From: Saccharum officinarum
Lineage: Eukaryota; Streptophyta; Magnoliopsida; Poales; Poaceae
DNA length: 64,000 bases
Assembly (NCBI GenBank): GCA_020631735.1
Contig: CM036197.1
Coordinates: 46,733,880 to 46,797,879 of the forward strand
Direction of reading: 5' to 3'
Made by a program: the position numbers and the translations under genes. The notes under the pieces were generated by a model. It was not told where the DNA came from. It searched no databases and saw only the letters and a list, made by a program, of their open reading frames with translations. Shown in pieces: positions 34,253-46,893 of this stretch (positions within the stretch are counted from its first letter, which is position 1; every line of letters starts with the position of its first letter).

Positions 34253-37200
34253 ATCTCTCTATTTTTGGTAATTGATGACAACTCTACAAAGATATGAAAA
34301 TTAGCTCTTTTCAAGCTAGCACTTCACACAAGTGTAAATTGCTAACTTGATTTGGATTTTATGCTACTTATCCAACATTTATGCTCTATGACAAGATTTG
34401 GATAAGCACCATAAAACCCGACTTGGTAGTGATAACTCCCCTACATATGTGCTCAAATAGTTTGGTTTCTAGCTTGCACATATGCATAAATATGAAATTT
34501 GTGAGAGTGTTACCACTACTAAGTGATGCTAAGGTGTATAGAATAACCTTTGAAGCGTGATATCAATCGGAGTTGTATTTTAAACACCATCCTTAGCATC
34601 ATGAGTAGCTAGACAACATAAACACTAGAAACCCCGTGAGATCAACATTATAAGCAAGGTTCTAGTACCACGTGTGAAAACACAAGTCTAGCTACCATCC
34701 TATGCATGCTAGTTTTCATTTCATCATTCAAGTTTTATAACTAGCATACACCACACAAGCATGCATATTGAATTTAAAAACTTATGCAATGCAAGCAAAC
34801 ACATGAATATGCACATACCAAATGCAAACAACCAAGTTCATGAGCTTGCTCCCCCCTACTTGTGTGTTTCTTTTGTCCAAGAATTTTGATCCCCTTACAT
34901 TCTTTAATGTTGCTCCCTCTTTGTCTATGTCCATGTCCAACATCATCTATCTCTCCACATTGATCATATCTTGTTCCAACTTCATATCTTTGTACAACCT
35001 CTCCCCCTTTATCATCAATTTCCATAAAAGGTGAGCATCTTATTGATACAAAGGATTGCATTGGGGTAGATGGTTGACACTTGACTCTTGCATTTTTTAT
35101 GGACACCACCACAAATGTTGGAATGACGTCACTTGTAGTAGCCCTTGAGATACCTCAAATAGGACATTTGGCCTTGATACCAATCAGTGGGGCACCTCCT
35201 CCTATGTCATAGCATGGGTTATTCACTTGATAATCTTGAGCACTTGTAGATGAGGGAACTTGCTTCACTTGATGATCACTTAAATTTGAGGATCACTTGT
35301 GGAACCATCTTCTTGCATGATTGATACCACGTGTAGGAATACCACGTGTAAGAATGTGATACCACTTGGAGGAATTTTCAAGCATGGAACCAATTGTTTG
35401 CTATCTTGAACATTTGCTATCTTGATGAGTTCCACTTGTAGGATATCACTTGAAGCTTGATCTAGACATCACTAGTGAATACCATTTGAAATGTCATTTG
35501 AGCCTAGATACCACTTGAAAAACTAGATTTTCATTTGCATTGTTGTCTTATGTTTGTACTCTTTGTCACTTGTCATGAGCTTCTAAGTTGACTTGAACTA
35601 AATTGATTTGCCTAAGCTTCCAAGTCTAGTTTAAACTAATGACAAGATTCTTCACATCTCTTACAAGGGTTATCTTGCCAATGTTGTACTTGTCACTTGT
35701 TAGCAATCCAAATTGAATCAAGTGCTTGGGTTCACTAGCTCATGAACAAACTCATATACTAACCACTAGACCAATTAATCATTCAAACAATAGTGATAGG
35801 CTATGAATTTCAAAACTTTTATTTTTCATGCATGATCCTAATAAGTATGTACTATATGCACTAACCGCATACTAGTAAGGGATGAAATGATCATGCACAT
35901 TACAATGATATCTTTGCTATCTTAGAGTAGAGGATATTCACATAGATTCCAATTTATTACTCCAAAAGCAATGTGAAGTCTAATTTATGGCTTGATGAAG
36001 ACCAATCATCATAGATGGAGTCTATTCTTCACCCATATGATTTAAGAACCACTAAAGATCAAGTGCACTACCATGATGTGGTTGACTTGCTTCTTCTTTT
36101 GATCAATGCTTGCATGAGAGAACTAATTGTGAGAATATCACTTCAATTGTCATGACTAGCTCTCTTTTGAATGTTGCTTGCTTTTCTTGTTCAATCCTTT
36201 TGATTGCTTCAACTAAGCATCTCAAATGTTCCTCGGATCACCACTTCTATTTTAGCCTTACAAGTACCACACTTGGTTTACCCACACATTGGGCGGCAAG
36301 CCCCTACACTAGGGAGAAGTGACCTCTCTCCAAAGAACCATTCTTCATACTCACTTAAAATGAATTTGTTGATTGATCCAAGTGATAGACTTGATTTGAT
36401 GAGTAACCTTGAATTCTTCTTTAAGTTCTTTTTCTTTCTACTTGTTTAAATCCTTTTCTTCCAACCAAATAATTTCCAATAGTCACTAGAACTTAAACTT
36501 CATCTTCATCTTGAGTTTGATCGTGATCTTCAATTTGAGTACCAAATGTGTGCCAAATATACTCCGCAATCAAATGACCTTGTACTCATTACTTGTCATG
36601 CTTTCAGATCATTTTAAAAAAACTTAGGTACCTCAAACACTTGTAAACATGATTCCAACTTGAGGACCTTTCAATCAAAGTGACTCTAAATATATCCAAT
36701 AAATGACATTTTTCTAGCAGATTTTATACCCTTCAAAGAAAAATTTATATCTCCCAATGTACAGATCTAAATACCACGAAATTTGGTGAAGATGTGGTTT
36801 ACTAAGTTATCTAGTAGCTGTAAACATTTGAGCTTCATTTGACTTCTGGGTTACTATCAGATTTCAATTCTTTCACCACTGCTACATGCTGAAAACTGCT
36901 GCACTATAGCTGACAAGATCTACTCTAAAACCAAAGTATTTCTTATCCAATTCTCATGAAATTTGTAAACAATCTTATATCATAAGTCTAGAGCATGCAT
37001 ACCAAATCTCAAGCCAATCCAAATAGATTTGATCACTCAAATATGGCTAAGATCGTAACTCACTCAGATTTTGCAATATAGGACAGATTTCAGCCAATTG
37101 AGCTACACCTCTTCAAAATGAATCAAACTTGAAACTAACTTGATTGAATACTTTCAAAAGACATATATTCATTCAATTCACTTACTAAAAGTTATCTCAT

Positions 37201-38507
37201 AAATTTATCCAACTCAAATCAATCCAAACTTGATTACTAAGCATTTATCCATTCAATCAACTTATAGCAAGCAACATTACATATTTATCTAATTCAATCA
37301 ACTCATACGTACCCAAATGAAATGATCAACAAGAGATATACCTTGGTTAGCTCATGATCATCCAATAGCAAGTTTCAACTCAAATAATTTGTAAGCCATC
37401 AAATAATTCCAATGAATCACCCACAACTTGAATATGACACTTGTATATTGTAGCACATTTGGACTTCACTAATTCTTGACTTGGCATTGGGATAGGATTT
37501 CATTAAGCTTCAATACTTGACTCGACAAATAATGATCAATATGAAATAAATTTGAGTCAAGCCTCCAATGCCATGGTACCTACACGCATTCATCCACTTT
37601 TTGATGGTATCCAAACTAGTTTGGGTCATCTAAAGTTAGGAGCAACATACTTAGGCATCACTTTAGTATAGATAGCGGGATGTTTTGCAATTGCAACCAA
37701 TAAGGTACCATTGCCATCCTTTCTAAACACAATATTATCATCAATTGAAATGGGCTTAGAATTATTACCTAGGGGAAATGAATGAGCCGTGTGTCCCCTT
37801 TTCTAGTATGAGTAGCAAACTCTCTTTGATTGAGCCTTTTCTTCCTTGCTCATGTGTTGCTTCTCATTGCCTTGCCTCTCATGAGTTGCTTGAGCCTTCT
37901 CAAGCTTGGTAGGACACTTCGAGGTAAAGTGTCATGTATCTCCACACTTGAAGCACTTGATGTGAGCCAAATCTCTCTTCTCAATTTGATTCTTGCTCAT
38001 CATCTTGGCATCTTGATCTAGCATTGGATGTCTTGCCTTTCCACCCCTTCTTGTTTTCTTCTTCTTCATCATCAAGTCACCATCATATTCATGGTTGATC
38101 TTGATTTGAACTTAGGGCTTCTTCTTTTCATCTTGTGGCCTCATCTTTAGCTTCTTGGTTGGGCAAGATTTGGCAAGGTGACCCATCTCATGGCATTTGA
38201 AGCACACGAAATGAGATAGCTTCTTTTGTTCTTGCTTCTTCATTTTCTTGCCCTTGCTCTTGTTGAAGCCGATGCCACTCTTGTCACCAAAGTTTCTTCA
38301 AGTCCTCATTATATGATCAAAGGTGACTTTTGAGTTGTAGCACCTCTCTATCTTGTTGCTCAATTTCTTCACTTCTTTTTTGAGCTCATTGTTCTCCTTC
38401 AAAATGTTAGTCTCACAAGACATAGAAGTAGAACAAGCATCTATATGTGAAGAGCATGGCATATCTAATAAATCATCACAAGAGGTGGATACATGTTTCT
38501 TGCCTAT
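34253..38507 (-). pseudogene. gag: SIRE/Maximus internal region, left part (copy 2): gag 3' half with three zinc knuckles
   Basis: It has the same content as 21673-25928. The intact knuckle CFKCHEMGHLAKSC is at 38163-38204, the knuckle with an internal stop is at 37914-37955, and a third decayed one lies just left of it. Several CCHC knuckles after a coiled coil are usual for SIRE/Maximus Gag, which binds the element RNA. Additional in-frame stops occur (for example after KKKP between knuckles 1 and 2). The reading continues in 46894-47845 across the inserted LTR element. The left ~3.3 kb has no coding potential I can recognise. Confidence 0.75.
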
Positions 38508-39740
38508 TGTTGATATTTATTAACGCACACAAAAAAGGATCCGCAAGCGCACGTATATCGGTGAGCATTTCACCCGGGAGATATTTTTAGAGTATCGTAT
38601 TTGTTTGTCCACAAGGAGAAAGTGTGCCATGACTAACCTAAATCTATACTTAACCCTTGGGCCGCACTACAAGGTAGCGAAGATATAAGTGATTAGAGAA
38701 GATTACGACGATAGTCTGGTTCCAACCTATGGTAAGCTATGAAACTATTGGTCTATGGGGACATACCGATGAAAAAGAGACCACAGAGGATGCTTAACCA
38801 GGGCACTTAATCCTACCAATCCTTCTAACGGGATGTGGGGTACAAAGGAAGCAACAGGATTGTCACGTACTGCGCTACTACCACGGATCCGGCTAGATAG
38901 GGGATATCTACGAGTATCTCTAGCCTAAGCACCACGCTTACACTACAGACGATTACCCTACCCTCTACCATGGAAGAGAATAAAGTAAACCCATAAACCA
39001 TAGAACAATAATAACAATGTACTTACTTAGTATTAGAAGTTGAATTATCGAAGAATCCTAGAACCAAGCCTCGGATTAGGAGACTTGATCCCGCAGGTAC
39101 AAGCCAGAGAGGAGACACCGACATGCCGGGCTTCCTCCAACTCATTCCTCCACTCTAACTCTCTCAATCTAGAAGAAGAACTCTAATCTCACATGGAGAC
39201 TACAAAGCTAATCTCTCTTATGTGTGCCCTAAGAGATAGATCTATTCAAGGGACCCCTCTTAGCTGATCCTAACTAGAAATAATGAATTAGGCTTTCTAG
39301 GGATTGCTCCTCCAGGGGCCAGGGGCCTTGCTTATATAGCCCTCTAGGAAGCACCACAACCCTCAAATCAAACCTACCTTGATCTACGATTATTATTGAT
39401 CATCAAAAGCGGTGGAGGCAGGATCTAGGAGGTTGCTCCTGATTGGCTCCGCAGGTGGGGCGGGCGCCCCACTTTCGGGCCCGTTTTGCCTCCGGTTTGT
39501 TTCTAGAGTCTTCTCGTATCTTCTAGATTAGAGAAAAGTTTTGTGTGGCCCACTTGTCTCTATGTAAACCCGACATGTGGGCCATCCTTGGTTCTTTTTA
39601 CCTGACACCCTGCAGAAACAAATATTTACCAAAACTCATGGAATTATGTCAGTAAACCCCCTATATCTAAGTGGTAATTATTGTTTAGTCCTTTTTCATG
39701 CTATGTTGACGGTTAAATTGACACTTATCTATCGTCAACA
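38508..39740 (-). mobile_element. 3' LTR of the non-autonomous element
   Basis: 1233 bases with ends TGTTGA...TCAACA (plus-strand reading). It aligns along its length with 45640-46893. A TATATAGCC stretch near 39333 lies in the part shared by both LTRs. The minus-strand purine-rich GGGTAAGCTTGGATGAG next to its inner end is the likely polypurine tract. Confidence 0.9.
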
Positions 39741-42700
39741 ACTCATCCAAGCTTACCCTTTGCTCATCCCTGAACAAAGATAAACTCAGTGATGGATCAG
39801 GAGTTGCTACAATGCTTTCACGCCTCAAAAGTATACATGCGTTCAAACAAGAACTCTCCTCTAGATTAGAGTCAACTATTCTGACTTTCAAACTTACCCA
39901 TATTACCTTTTACCATGGGGCTTGTAGCCATCACTTGGGTCTTGAGCAGTTGAAAGACAGAACGGTCAAGTTAAGCGCTATGTCTCAACCTCTTTGATCA
40001 ACCATTATTCCAGAATTTTGCAGGGTTTTCAAATAAAACTCAGAGATTCCTGTGTATGACCCTTTCACGTCTCTCCTTTATGGTATTTCTAGATCCTCAC
40101 CAAGGCACTAATGGTGCATGCCTTCTCTCTTCTTTCAAAATATATGGTATTTTTGGCATAAGGCATAGTAACATTATACCTTCTCTCTCTCACCCTACTT
40201 CTAATAGGTCTATCTAGAGCTCATAGGTGGGAGACAAGGAATCTATATTTGCAAACATTTATTGCATAGTCAGACACATGAATCCAGAGGGACAAGTCCG
40301 GCCATACAGTCAAATCAAGATGTGCATGTGTATGATCCTAAATATGGGCTGAGTGGATATGTATATAGTAGTAATGATGGTGGATGTAAATGGAAATGAA
40401 GGGGTAGAGGAAAAATGGTGAATATCTATTTTTACTTTTGCTCCTTGAAAGAAATTTATACCTCTCTTAAACTTTGAAGAACTTGCTGAGAACTTGGGTT
40501 GCTGAAAAATCTCTCATAATTAGGACTCTTGTCCTTTTATTCTCTCTTTATTTTTCTTTCTCACCTTTTTCTATTTTTAAGGAACTGAATATGATGGAAT
40601 ATTTCCCAAGTATCTTTTTATAGATAAGGGATAGCAATAGAAATGTTGGAGCTTATAACAAAAGGGGCTAGCAATGGATAAAGGGTTCTGTTCACTCCCA
40701 GTATAGGAGCAGAACAACTTGTTGGGTTGTGTCTAATGGAAAATATTTAAATGCATACCTCCAGGGTAGAAGCAACATAAGTAGGTGGAGTGCACGTGAA
40801 TCTTGATTTCAACTGCATGACTAATCCCCTAGGGTCAACACAGACTGACCACACTCAATGCTTACAAGCAGCTAAGCTAACAAGTGAAAGTCTTTCCTAA
40901 TCTAGTAAGCATGTATATATAGCTATGGTAGGAATTAAACTCTCGTCATACATGAACTCATCATGCAGAATTTTTAATTTTCAAAGATAAATTCTCCAGA
41001 ACTCTAGTATCTCTAGGAGCATGATAAACAACAGCTCAAAACCTTCCCATATCATATCCGCCAACTACCTAGACTTAGATCAAGCATTCGCTACCCATGA
41101 ATTTCAGGTTCAGAGTAAATCTTAGATTAAAATAGTTGTGTCTAACACTCAGGAGAGTTCGAGGTTGAAAACTAGGTACTTGAAAGGAATTACGATAGAG
41201 CAACTATTCATCATTTTCATGCAAGAGATTATTCGAGATTCTTCTTTTATTAACAACTTCTTTAAGAACAAAGACAAGCAAACTAGACACACTCTTTTTA
41301 TTTTCTTTCTATTATTTTAGAACATTATTATTACTAAATAAGAAAACTCATAAAGAATAAGGTAAAACTGAGAGAAGAAAATACTTAGCTAGATACATAG
41401 GGGTGCTTTCCCCCAAGCTGGATGTTGACGTAGTCGTTCAATCTTATAAAGTAGCAAACTGATAGCGGGGATGTTGATGATTGTTGAGACAGTGCTCCAT
41501 CAGTGGATAGAACATCCACTTGCTTGTTGGCACTTCTTGGTCCTTCAAATCCTGTGAAACTCAAATAGACAACAAAACTTGTAGAATAGATTAAGCGTTA
41601 GTGGTTGGCCACTCAAGCCTTAATTGTCCAGAGTTTTTAAGATTGTTCTTGATTCTTTTAAGCAGAGTTTCAACAGGATTTCTCTCAAATACTTTTTATA
41701 TTTTTATAATGCAGAGAAAGTCTAACAAGATGAATGCATATTTATTTTTATTTTATACCACCACAGTGAATATTATTATGGGTCCTTACATGTCACAAAA
41801 TTATTCATATGGGGCTTATAATTCATGATGCAGCAAAGCAAATATATATTTATTTTATTTTCTAATGCAATGCTAATGCAGAAAAGTAAACATGCTAAAA
41901 AAGAAAAATGATTATGCAAATGCTCGGAAGTAAATATGCAAAAAGGAAAACTGATTTAATGATGAAAAAGGATAAATATGGATAACTACCGATTTTACCT
42001 TTCGGCAAGGGTTCAATGTTTTTAGGTCCTCTGAACAGGACCACTTACCATGTTCATTCTCTAGGTGCACCATCTGGTTCCATAGTAGAGACCTTGATAG
42101 CTTGCACCTCTTGAGATGGTGTCACCCATGTTCCTTGCCCTTCCAGCAGTTTGAATTGAAGTACTAGTTATGAAAATTGGCAGCATCTTGCTCATTATAC
42201 ATGTTCGTAGGTCCAGGATCTTCACTTGTAGAATTCTTGGGGAGTTGACAAGCTCCTCTACTGTTGTGTTCAAAGTGGGTCCTGCTCATAGAGACAAGGC
42301 AGAGATCAAGTGTAAGGGCTCTGTTGGTGGAAAACACCAACAAAACCAAAAGTTTATTCTTCTGTAACCTTAGACATATTAAGCAAGATAAAGTTGATGT
42401 TTATGTGTTTTGCTTGAACTTGACATGGGTGATAGGATCAAACAATGAGCATGAATATAGCATTAAATCAATTGGGTAGATCAAATTTCTTAACCTTATG
42501 GAAGGATAGTCTATCTATGCATATTGTGTAATGATTTCATGATTATGAGTAGTTATGACTATCAACTTCCAAAGAAAAGACGTGTAATCATTTTAGATTA
42601 TTGAGTTAAGATTATAAGATCAAGAAAGTGGTGACAGGAACAAAGATTAGAGAACTAAGCATGTTGAGTTAATTAGGTTGGGTCAAATGAGGTTGTAACT

Positions 42701-44178
42701 CAAACATGGTTGGTTCTTATTTATGTGTATACCAGCATCAAGGAAATGATTTTAATGTGATGATCACTAACCTTAGGATGTTACCTTTAATGTTGGAGCG
42801 TGCTGGCACTATAACACCTTGTGGAAGCTTTCCTTCATTGGTCGTTCTTGTTCTTTTGCTCATGCGCCAATGTCTTCTCTATTGCACTCCTTCTTTCTTA
42901 CATTTAGTAATGCCATGTTTCGTTCTCTCTTCAATTTGTGCTTGAACCGTTAGCTCTTCTTATTGTTTCATTCCTGCGAATCATTAGTGGACACACATAC
43001 CCAAAGGAGTATACAAGTAATGATAGGGGCATTGTTGTCACAAAGCTAAGGGTCAGTTTCTATGCTATAGAAGAATGTATTTCAACATACTAGCACAGAG
43101 ACATTCACTATTACTTCTTTTCTAGAGGATTGATTTTATTTTATATTTGATTATCATATATAGGCATTATAAAATAACTTAAACTTATAGAAATAAAGCA
43201 ATAGTTATTTGAGAGATTGCAAACCAGCGTGTAGAGCGATGAGAGCATGATAGGAGGAAGGTCATGGTTGGATCATCTAAAGGAGTTGGTCTTCCTTCCT
43301 CATTCATCAGCTTCTCAATCTAGTGAGGGTGCAGAAAGTTGCATGCTCTCCTCTTGTCAATTTCTAGGAGTGCTTTGATTGTGGATCTTGTTTTGTGGCA
43401 CTCTTCTTCTTTCTCTTTGGCTATGAATGAGTTGTGTCTCCCTTGTGCAAGATTATTGTGTCTCTCTTCATCTCCAGTATGAGTTCATCTCAGGACTTTC
43501 CCAATTTGAATTTTAGAGTTTCTCTATAGGGGATAGTCTAACAAAATATACCATTGTCTTTACTAGCAGTTTTTAGTTCAATAACCAAACTAGACTCCAT
43601 GTCTAATCAGATTAAGGAAGGCTGTTTAATCTAAGCACCATGCTTAATTTAAAAGCCAATAGAAGTATGTGCAGTACTTCCAAACCAACACTTACTAGGG
43701 TAGACAAGGGTAGCATAAAAGCATTATAGAGATTTACTCAAATAGTGATGAAAGACCATGATTGTTTTTTAGCAAATTGAGCATGTCTTAAAGGTAGGGA
43801 CAACCACGATAATGTAGCAACATGTCAAGAAATGTATTTATGAAAGTCTATCCCCAAGCTTGAATTTTACAAAAATTAAGATTAGATGAATGTAATTCAA
43901 TGTTGCATAATGATTGGTTGGACATACCATGCATTTGTTGTTCCTTCAATTTTTCTACTCCAACCTAGAATAGTTAGTGACAAGAATACCCGAAGGAATA
44001 TTTTTACAATTATAACTCTATGCTCATTTCACAAGGGCAGCGCAGCAGAAAGGTGAATACTCATATCATGGTCTAAACAGTGATTGTTTTAGGATACTAA
44101 GTTTGTCCTTGGGAATCCTTCAAGATATGAATTAGCAAAGTGATTTTTCCTCTAGCACTAGTTTTATGTGTACTAATC
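39741..44178 (-). other. Interior of the non-autonomous element without coding domains
   Basis: About 4.4 kb with only short unsupported frames. AAGCTTGGGG-like purine motifs occur on the minus strand near 41410 and 43855, resembling the motif next to the 3' LTR. Nothing here resembles pol. I see no nested MITE ends. Confidence 0.6.
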
Positions 44179-44978
44179 TCAAGATTCAACACAACGAGAT
44201 CTGCAATGTTTATGATAAACAAATGTGTCTTCAACCACCCTTTCAAAATCTTTAGGAACATGGAGTATAAGGGGGTTGAAGATCTCGTGTGGGGCAATGC
44301 TAGAGAGGCTAAGTGAATCAGGAGATTTCTTATACGAGCAAGGACTTGATAGGGGTTTTATAAAGTAGCTTCCTTGTTCATTGAAGTCTCCATCATTTTC
44401 AACTTCCAAGGGTGATTCGGCATAAATGTCCAAAATTTCCCTTGTATTGCCTCTCGAGTAGGTCTCATATAAAGACTCGCCTACACATTCAATAGAAAAT
44501 AGCACATAGGTTTTTAATGCTCTTTTGCCATTGATGTTGCTCTTCTCGATCCTCCTTATGGTCTTGATGAATCATATGCTTTAGATGTCTCAGTGGATTT
44601 CTAGGATCACTCAGGAGAAAGAGCATAGGAAGATTCATAGGGATCAAGGATGGGTTTAAAGATGGGTTCAAATTTCATATCTAATGTGGGCATAGAAAGG
44701 GAGAAGATAGGAGTGGATTCTAAATGGCTTTGCTCTCCTTCTATGGCATCATTTGACATGTCATCCTTGAGTCTTTCTAAATGTCCTTCAAAGGGATTGG
44801 ATTTGAAAAGCTTCCAAAGAGATACCCTCTTGAAAAGATTCAAACTATATGTACTAAAAGGTCTCTTATGAAGAGGGAAGTTTATGCTCTCAAGATCATT
44901 GGAAAGAATTTCTAAGGGTAAAATCTCTTCTTCCCTCAAAATGATTTTGGAGTACAACTGGTTTGGGATGGATAGCAA
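44179..44978 (-). pseudogene. Decayed reading frames of the non-autonomous element
   Basis: Two partly overlapping minus-strand frames (44179-44505, 108 codons; 44607-44978, 123 codons) encode acidic, Ser/Pro/Leu-rich sequence such as FNEQGSYFIKPLSSPCSYKK and PNQLYSKIILREEEILPLE. They look like pieces of one longer frame downstream of the gag-like frame at 45092-45520. I recognise no enzyme domain. They may encode the linker seen in non-autonomous Athila/Tat relatives, but that is inference. Confidence 0.45.
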
Positions 44979-45091
44979 ATCATGAAGTTGGAAAGTTCGT
45001 AACGTGGCTATGAAAACTTACTCTTCTAATTTGGGGATGATTCCTTCTTTACCTCTAGGAGTTTATCATGAAGGCTAGTGCAAGGAATGTG

Positions 45092-45520
45092 TCAACTAAT
45101 AAGGACAAACCTTGCACCACTAATGGATAAAGAAAGGAAAACTCCTCTAAAGGCGATATTATCAAGACCCGTATAAAAATATTGAAGAAGAATAGGGTCT
45201 TGTAAGGCTGGGTCTAAACCTAAATTTATAAGACGCTTGAAAGATTCTCTTAGTGTAGCCAAAAGTTCATTATCTCCTTGATCAGAACATAGGACCTTTG
45301 GTTCATTACCTTCTTGATTAGAAGATAGGACCTTGGGTTCATTATCTTCTTGATTAGAATATAGGACCTTGGCTGTAGGAGAGGGTTGGTTTTGACCTAT
45401 TGCAACCAAACATGGGTGTAGCTCATAGCTAGATGTGAGAATCATGGGTTCTGGTGGCTCTAAGCTTTGATTCATGGGTGCAGGATATTGATAGATAGGC
45501 GTGGAATTTGGGTTATCCAT
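45092..45520 (-). pseudogene. Gag-like N-terminal frame of the non-autonomous element
   Basis: 142 codons from ATG at 45520, the first start downstream of the PBS in a good position (MDNPNSTPIYQYPAP). It contains three near-repeats of a ~13-residue unit (SNQEDNEPKVL, SNQEGNEPKVL, SDQGDNELLA). It ends with LGLDPALQDPILLQYFYTGL, a stretch resembling the start of the gypsy Gag fold. The usual full-length Gag is several hundred residues, so this is truncated or a small specialised product. Confidence 0.5.
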
Positions 45521-45612
45521 AAGGATAAAAAAGAAAAGGCAAAAAAAGATAAAAAGATAAAAGTATAATATAAGGTTAAGCAAGACTTGAGGTTAACTCA
45601 GTTGACGTCTTT

Positions 45613-45631
45613 CTCCTCGGCAACAACGCCA
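45613..45631 (-). promoter_or_regulatory. Primer-binding site (tRNA-Asp type)
   Basis: The minus strand reads TGGCGTTGTTGCCGAGGAG, eight bases inside the right LTR. It resembles the complement of the 3' end of plant tRNA-Asp (TGGCGCCGTTGCCGGGGA) with three mismatches, two of them C to T or G to A type changes. Confidence 0.75.
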
Positions 45632-45639
45632 GAAATGCT

Positions 45640-46893
45640 TATTGATAATTATTAACGCACACAGAAAAGGATCCGCAAGCGCACATATATCGGTGAGCAT
45701 TTCACCCGAGAGATATTTCTAGAGTATCGTATTTGTTTGTCCGTAAGGAGAAAGTGTGCGATGACTAACCTAAATATATACTTAACCCCTGGGCCGCACT
45801 ATAAGATAGCGAAGATATAAGCGATTAGAGAAGATTACGACGATAGTCTGGTTCCAACCTATGGTAAGCTATGAAACTATTTTCTATGGGGACATACCGA
45901 TGGAAAAGAGACACCACAGAGGATGCTTAACCAGGGCACTTAATCCTACCAATCCTTCTAACAGGATGTGGGGTACAAAGAAAGCAATGGGATTGTCACG
46001 TCCTGCGCTACTACCATGGATCTAGCCAGATAGGGGATATCTACGAGTATCTCTAGCCTAAGCACCATGTTTACGCTACAGACAATTACCCTACCCTCCA
46101 CCACGAAAGAGAATAAAGTAAACTCATAAACCACAGAACAATAATAAAAACTTACTTACTTAGTATTAGAAGTTGAATTACCAAAGAATCCTAAAACCAA
46201 GCCTCGGGTTAGGAGACTTGATCCCGCAGGTACAAGCCGGAGAGGAGACACTGACATGTCGGGCTTCCTCCAACTCATTCCTCCACTCTAACTCTCTTAA
46301 TCTAGAAGAAGAACTCTAATCTCACATAGAGACTACAAAGCTAATCTCTCTTATATGTGCCCTAAGAGACAGATCCATCCAAGAGACCCCTCTCAGCTGA
46401 TCCCAACTGGAAATAATGAATTAGGGTTTCTAGGGATTGCTCCTCTAGGGTCAGGGGCCTTGCTTATATAGCCCTCTAGGAAGCACCACAGCCCTCGGAT
46501 CAAACCGACCTTGATCTACAATTATTATTAATCCTCAAAGGCGGTGGAGGCAGGATCTAGGAGGTTGCTCCTGATTGGCTCCGCAGGTGGGGCGAGCGCC
46601 GGGGCTAGGGGGCGGGTGCCCCACTTTTGGGCCCGTTTCGCCTTCGGTTTGTTTCTAGAGTATTCTCGTATCTTCCAAATTATAGAAAAGTTATGTGTGG
46701 CCCGGTTGTCTCTATGTAAACCTAACATGTGGGCCATCCTTAGTTCTTTTCAGCTGACACCCTGCAAAAACAGACATTCACCAAAACTCGTGGAATTATG
46801 TTAGTAAACCCCCTATATCTAAGTGGTAATTATTGTTTAGTCCTTTTTCATGCTATGTTGACTGTTAAAATTGACACTTATCTACCGTCAACA
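45640..46893 (-). mobile_element. 5' LTR of the non-autonomous element
   Basis: 1254 bases. Its inner end reads TATTGATAATTATTAACGC where the other LTR has TGTTGATATTTATTAACGC, so the terminal TG has become TA. Its outer end CCGTCAACA is intact and abuts the CCTAT target duplication. An extra GGGGCTAGGGGGCGGGTGCC block near 46600 distinguishes it from the other LTR. Confidence 0.88.

Larger units (their letters stand above)
30694..43174. repeat. Second copy of the 12.5 kb near-identical direct repeat
   Basis: It is the counterpart of 18109-30593. Small differences include one missing G near 33285, TCCGG versus CGG near 39490 and an extra G near 40403. Substitutions cluster from about 41490 on (for example CTTGCTTG versus CTTACTTG, GTTCGTAGG versus GTTTGTAGG). 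Unlike copy 1, this copy continues into unique sequence and completes the nested elements, so it should be taken as the reference version. Confidence 0.9.
38508..46893 (-). mobile_element. Complete 8.4 kb non-autonomous LTR retrotransposon inserted in SIRE gag
   Basis: Two direct LTRs (38508-39740 and 45640-46893) bound a 5.9 kb interior. The flanking target duplication CCTAT is exact (38503-38507 and 46894-46898). A PBS complementary to the 3' end of tRNA-Asp sits beside the right LTR on the minus strand, so the element reads right to left. Only a short gag-like frame and decayed relatives of it are visible, with no protease, RT or integrase. The tRNA-Asp PBS is common in Athila/Tat-type gypsy elements, so I place it there tentatively. 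Confidence 0.9.
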
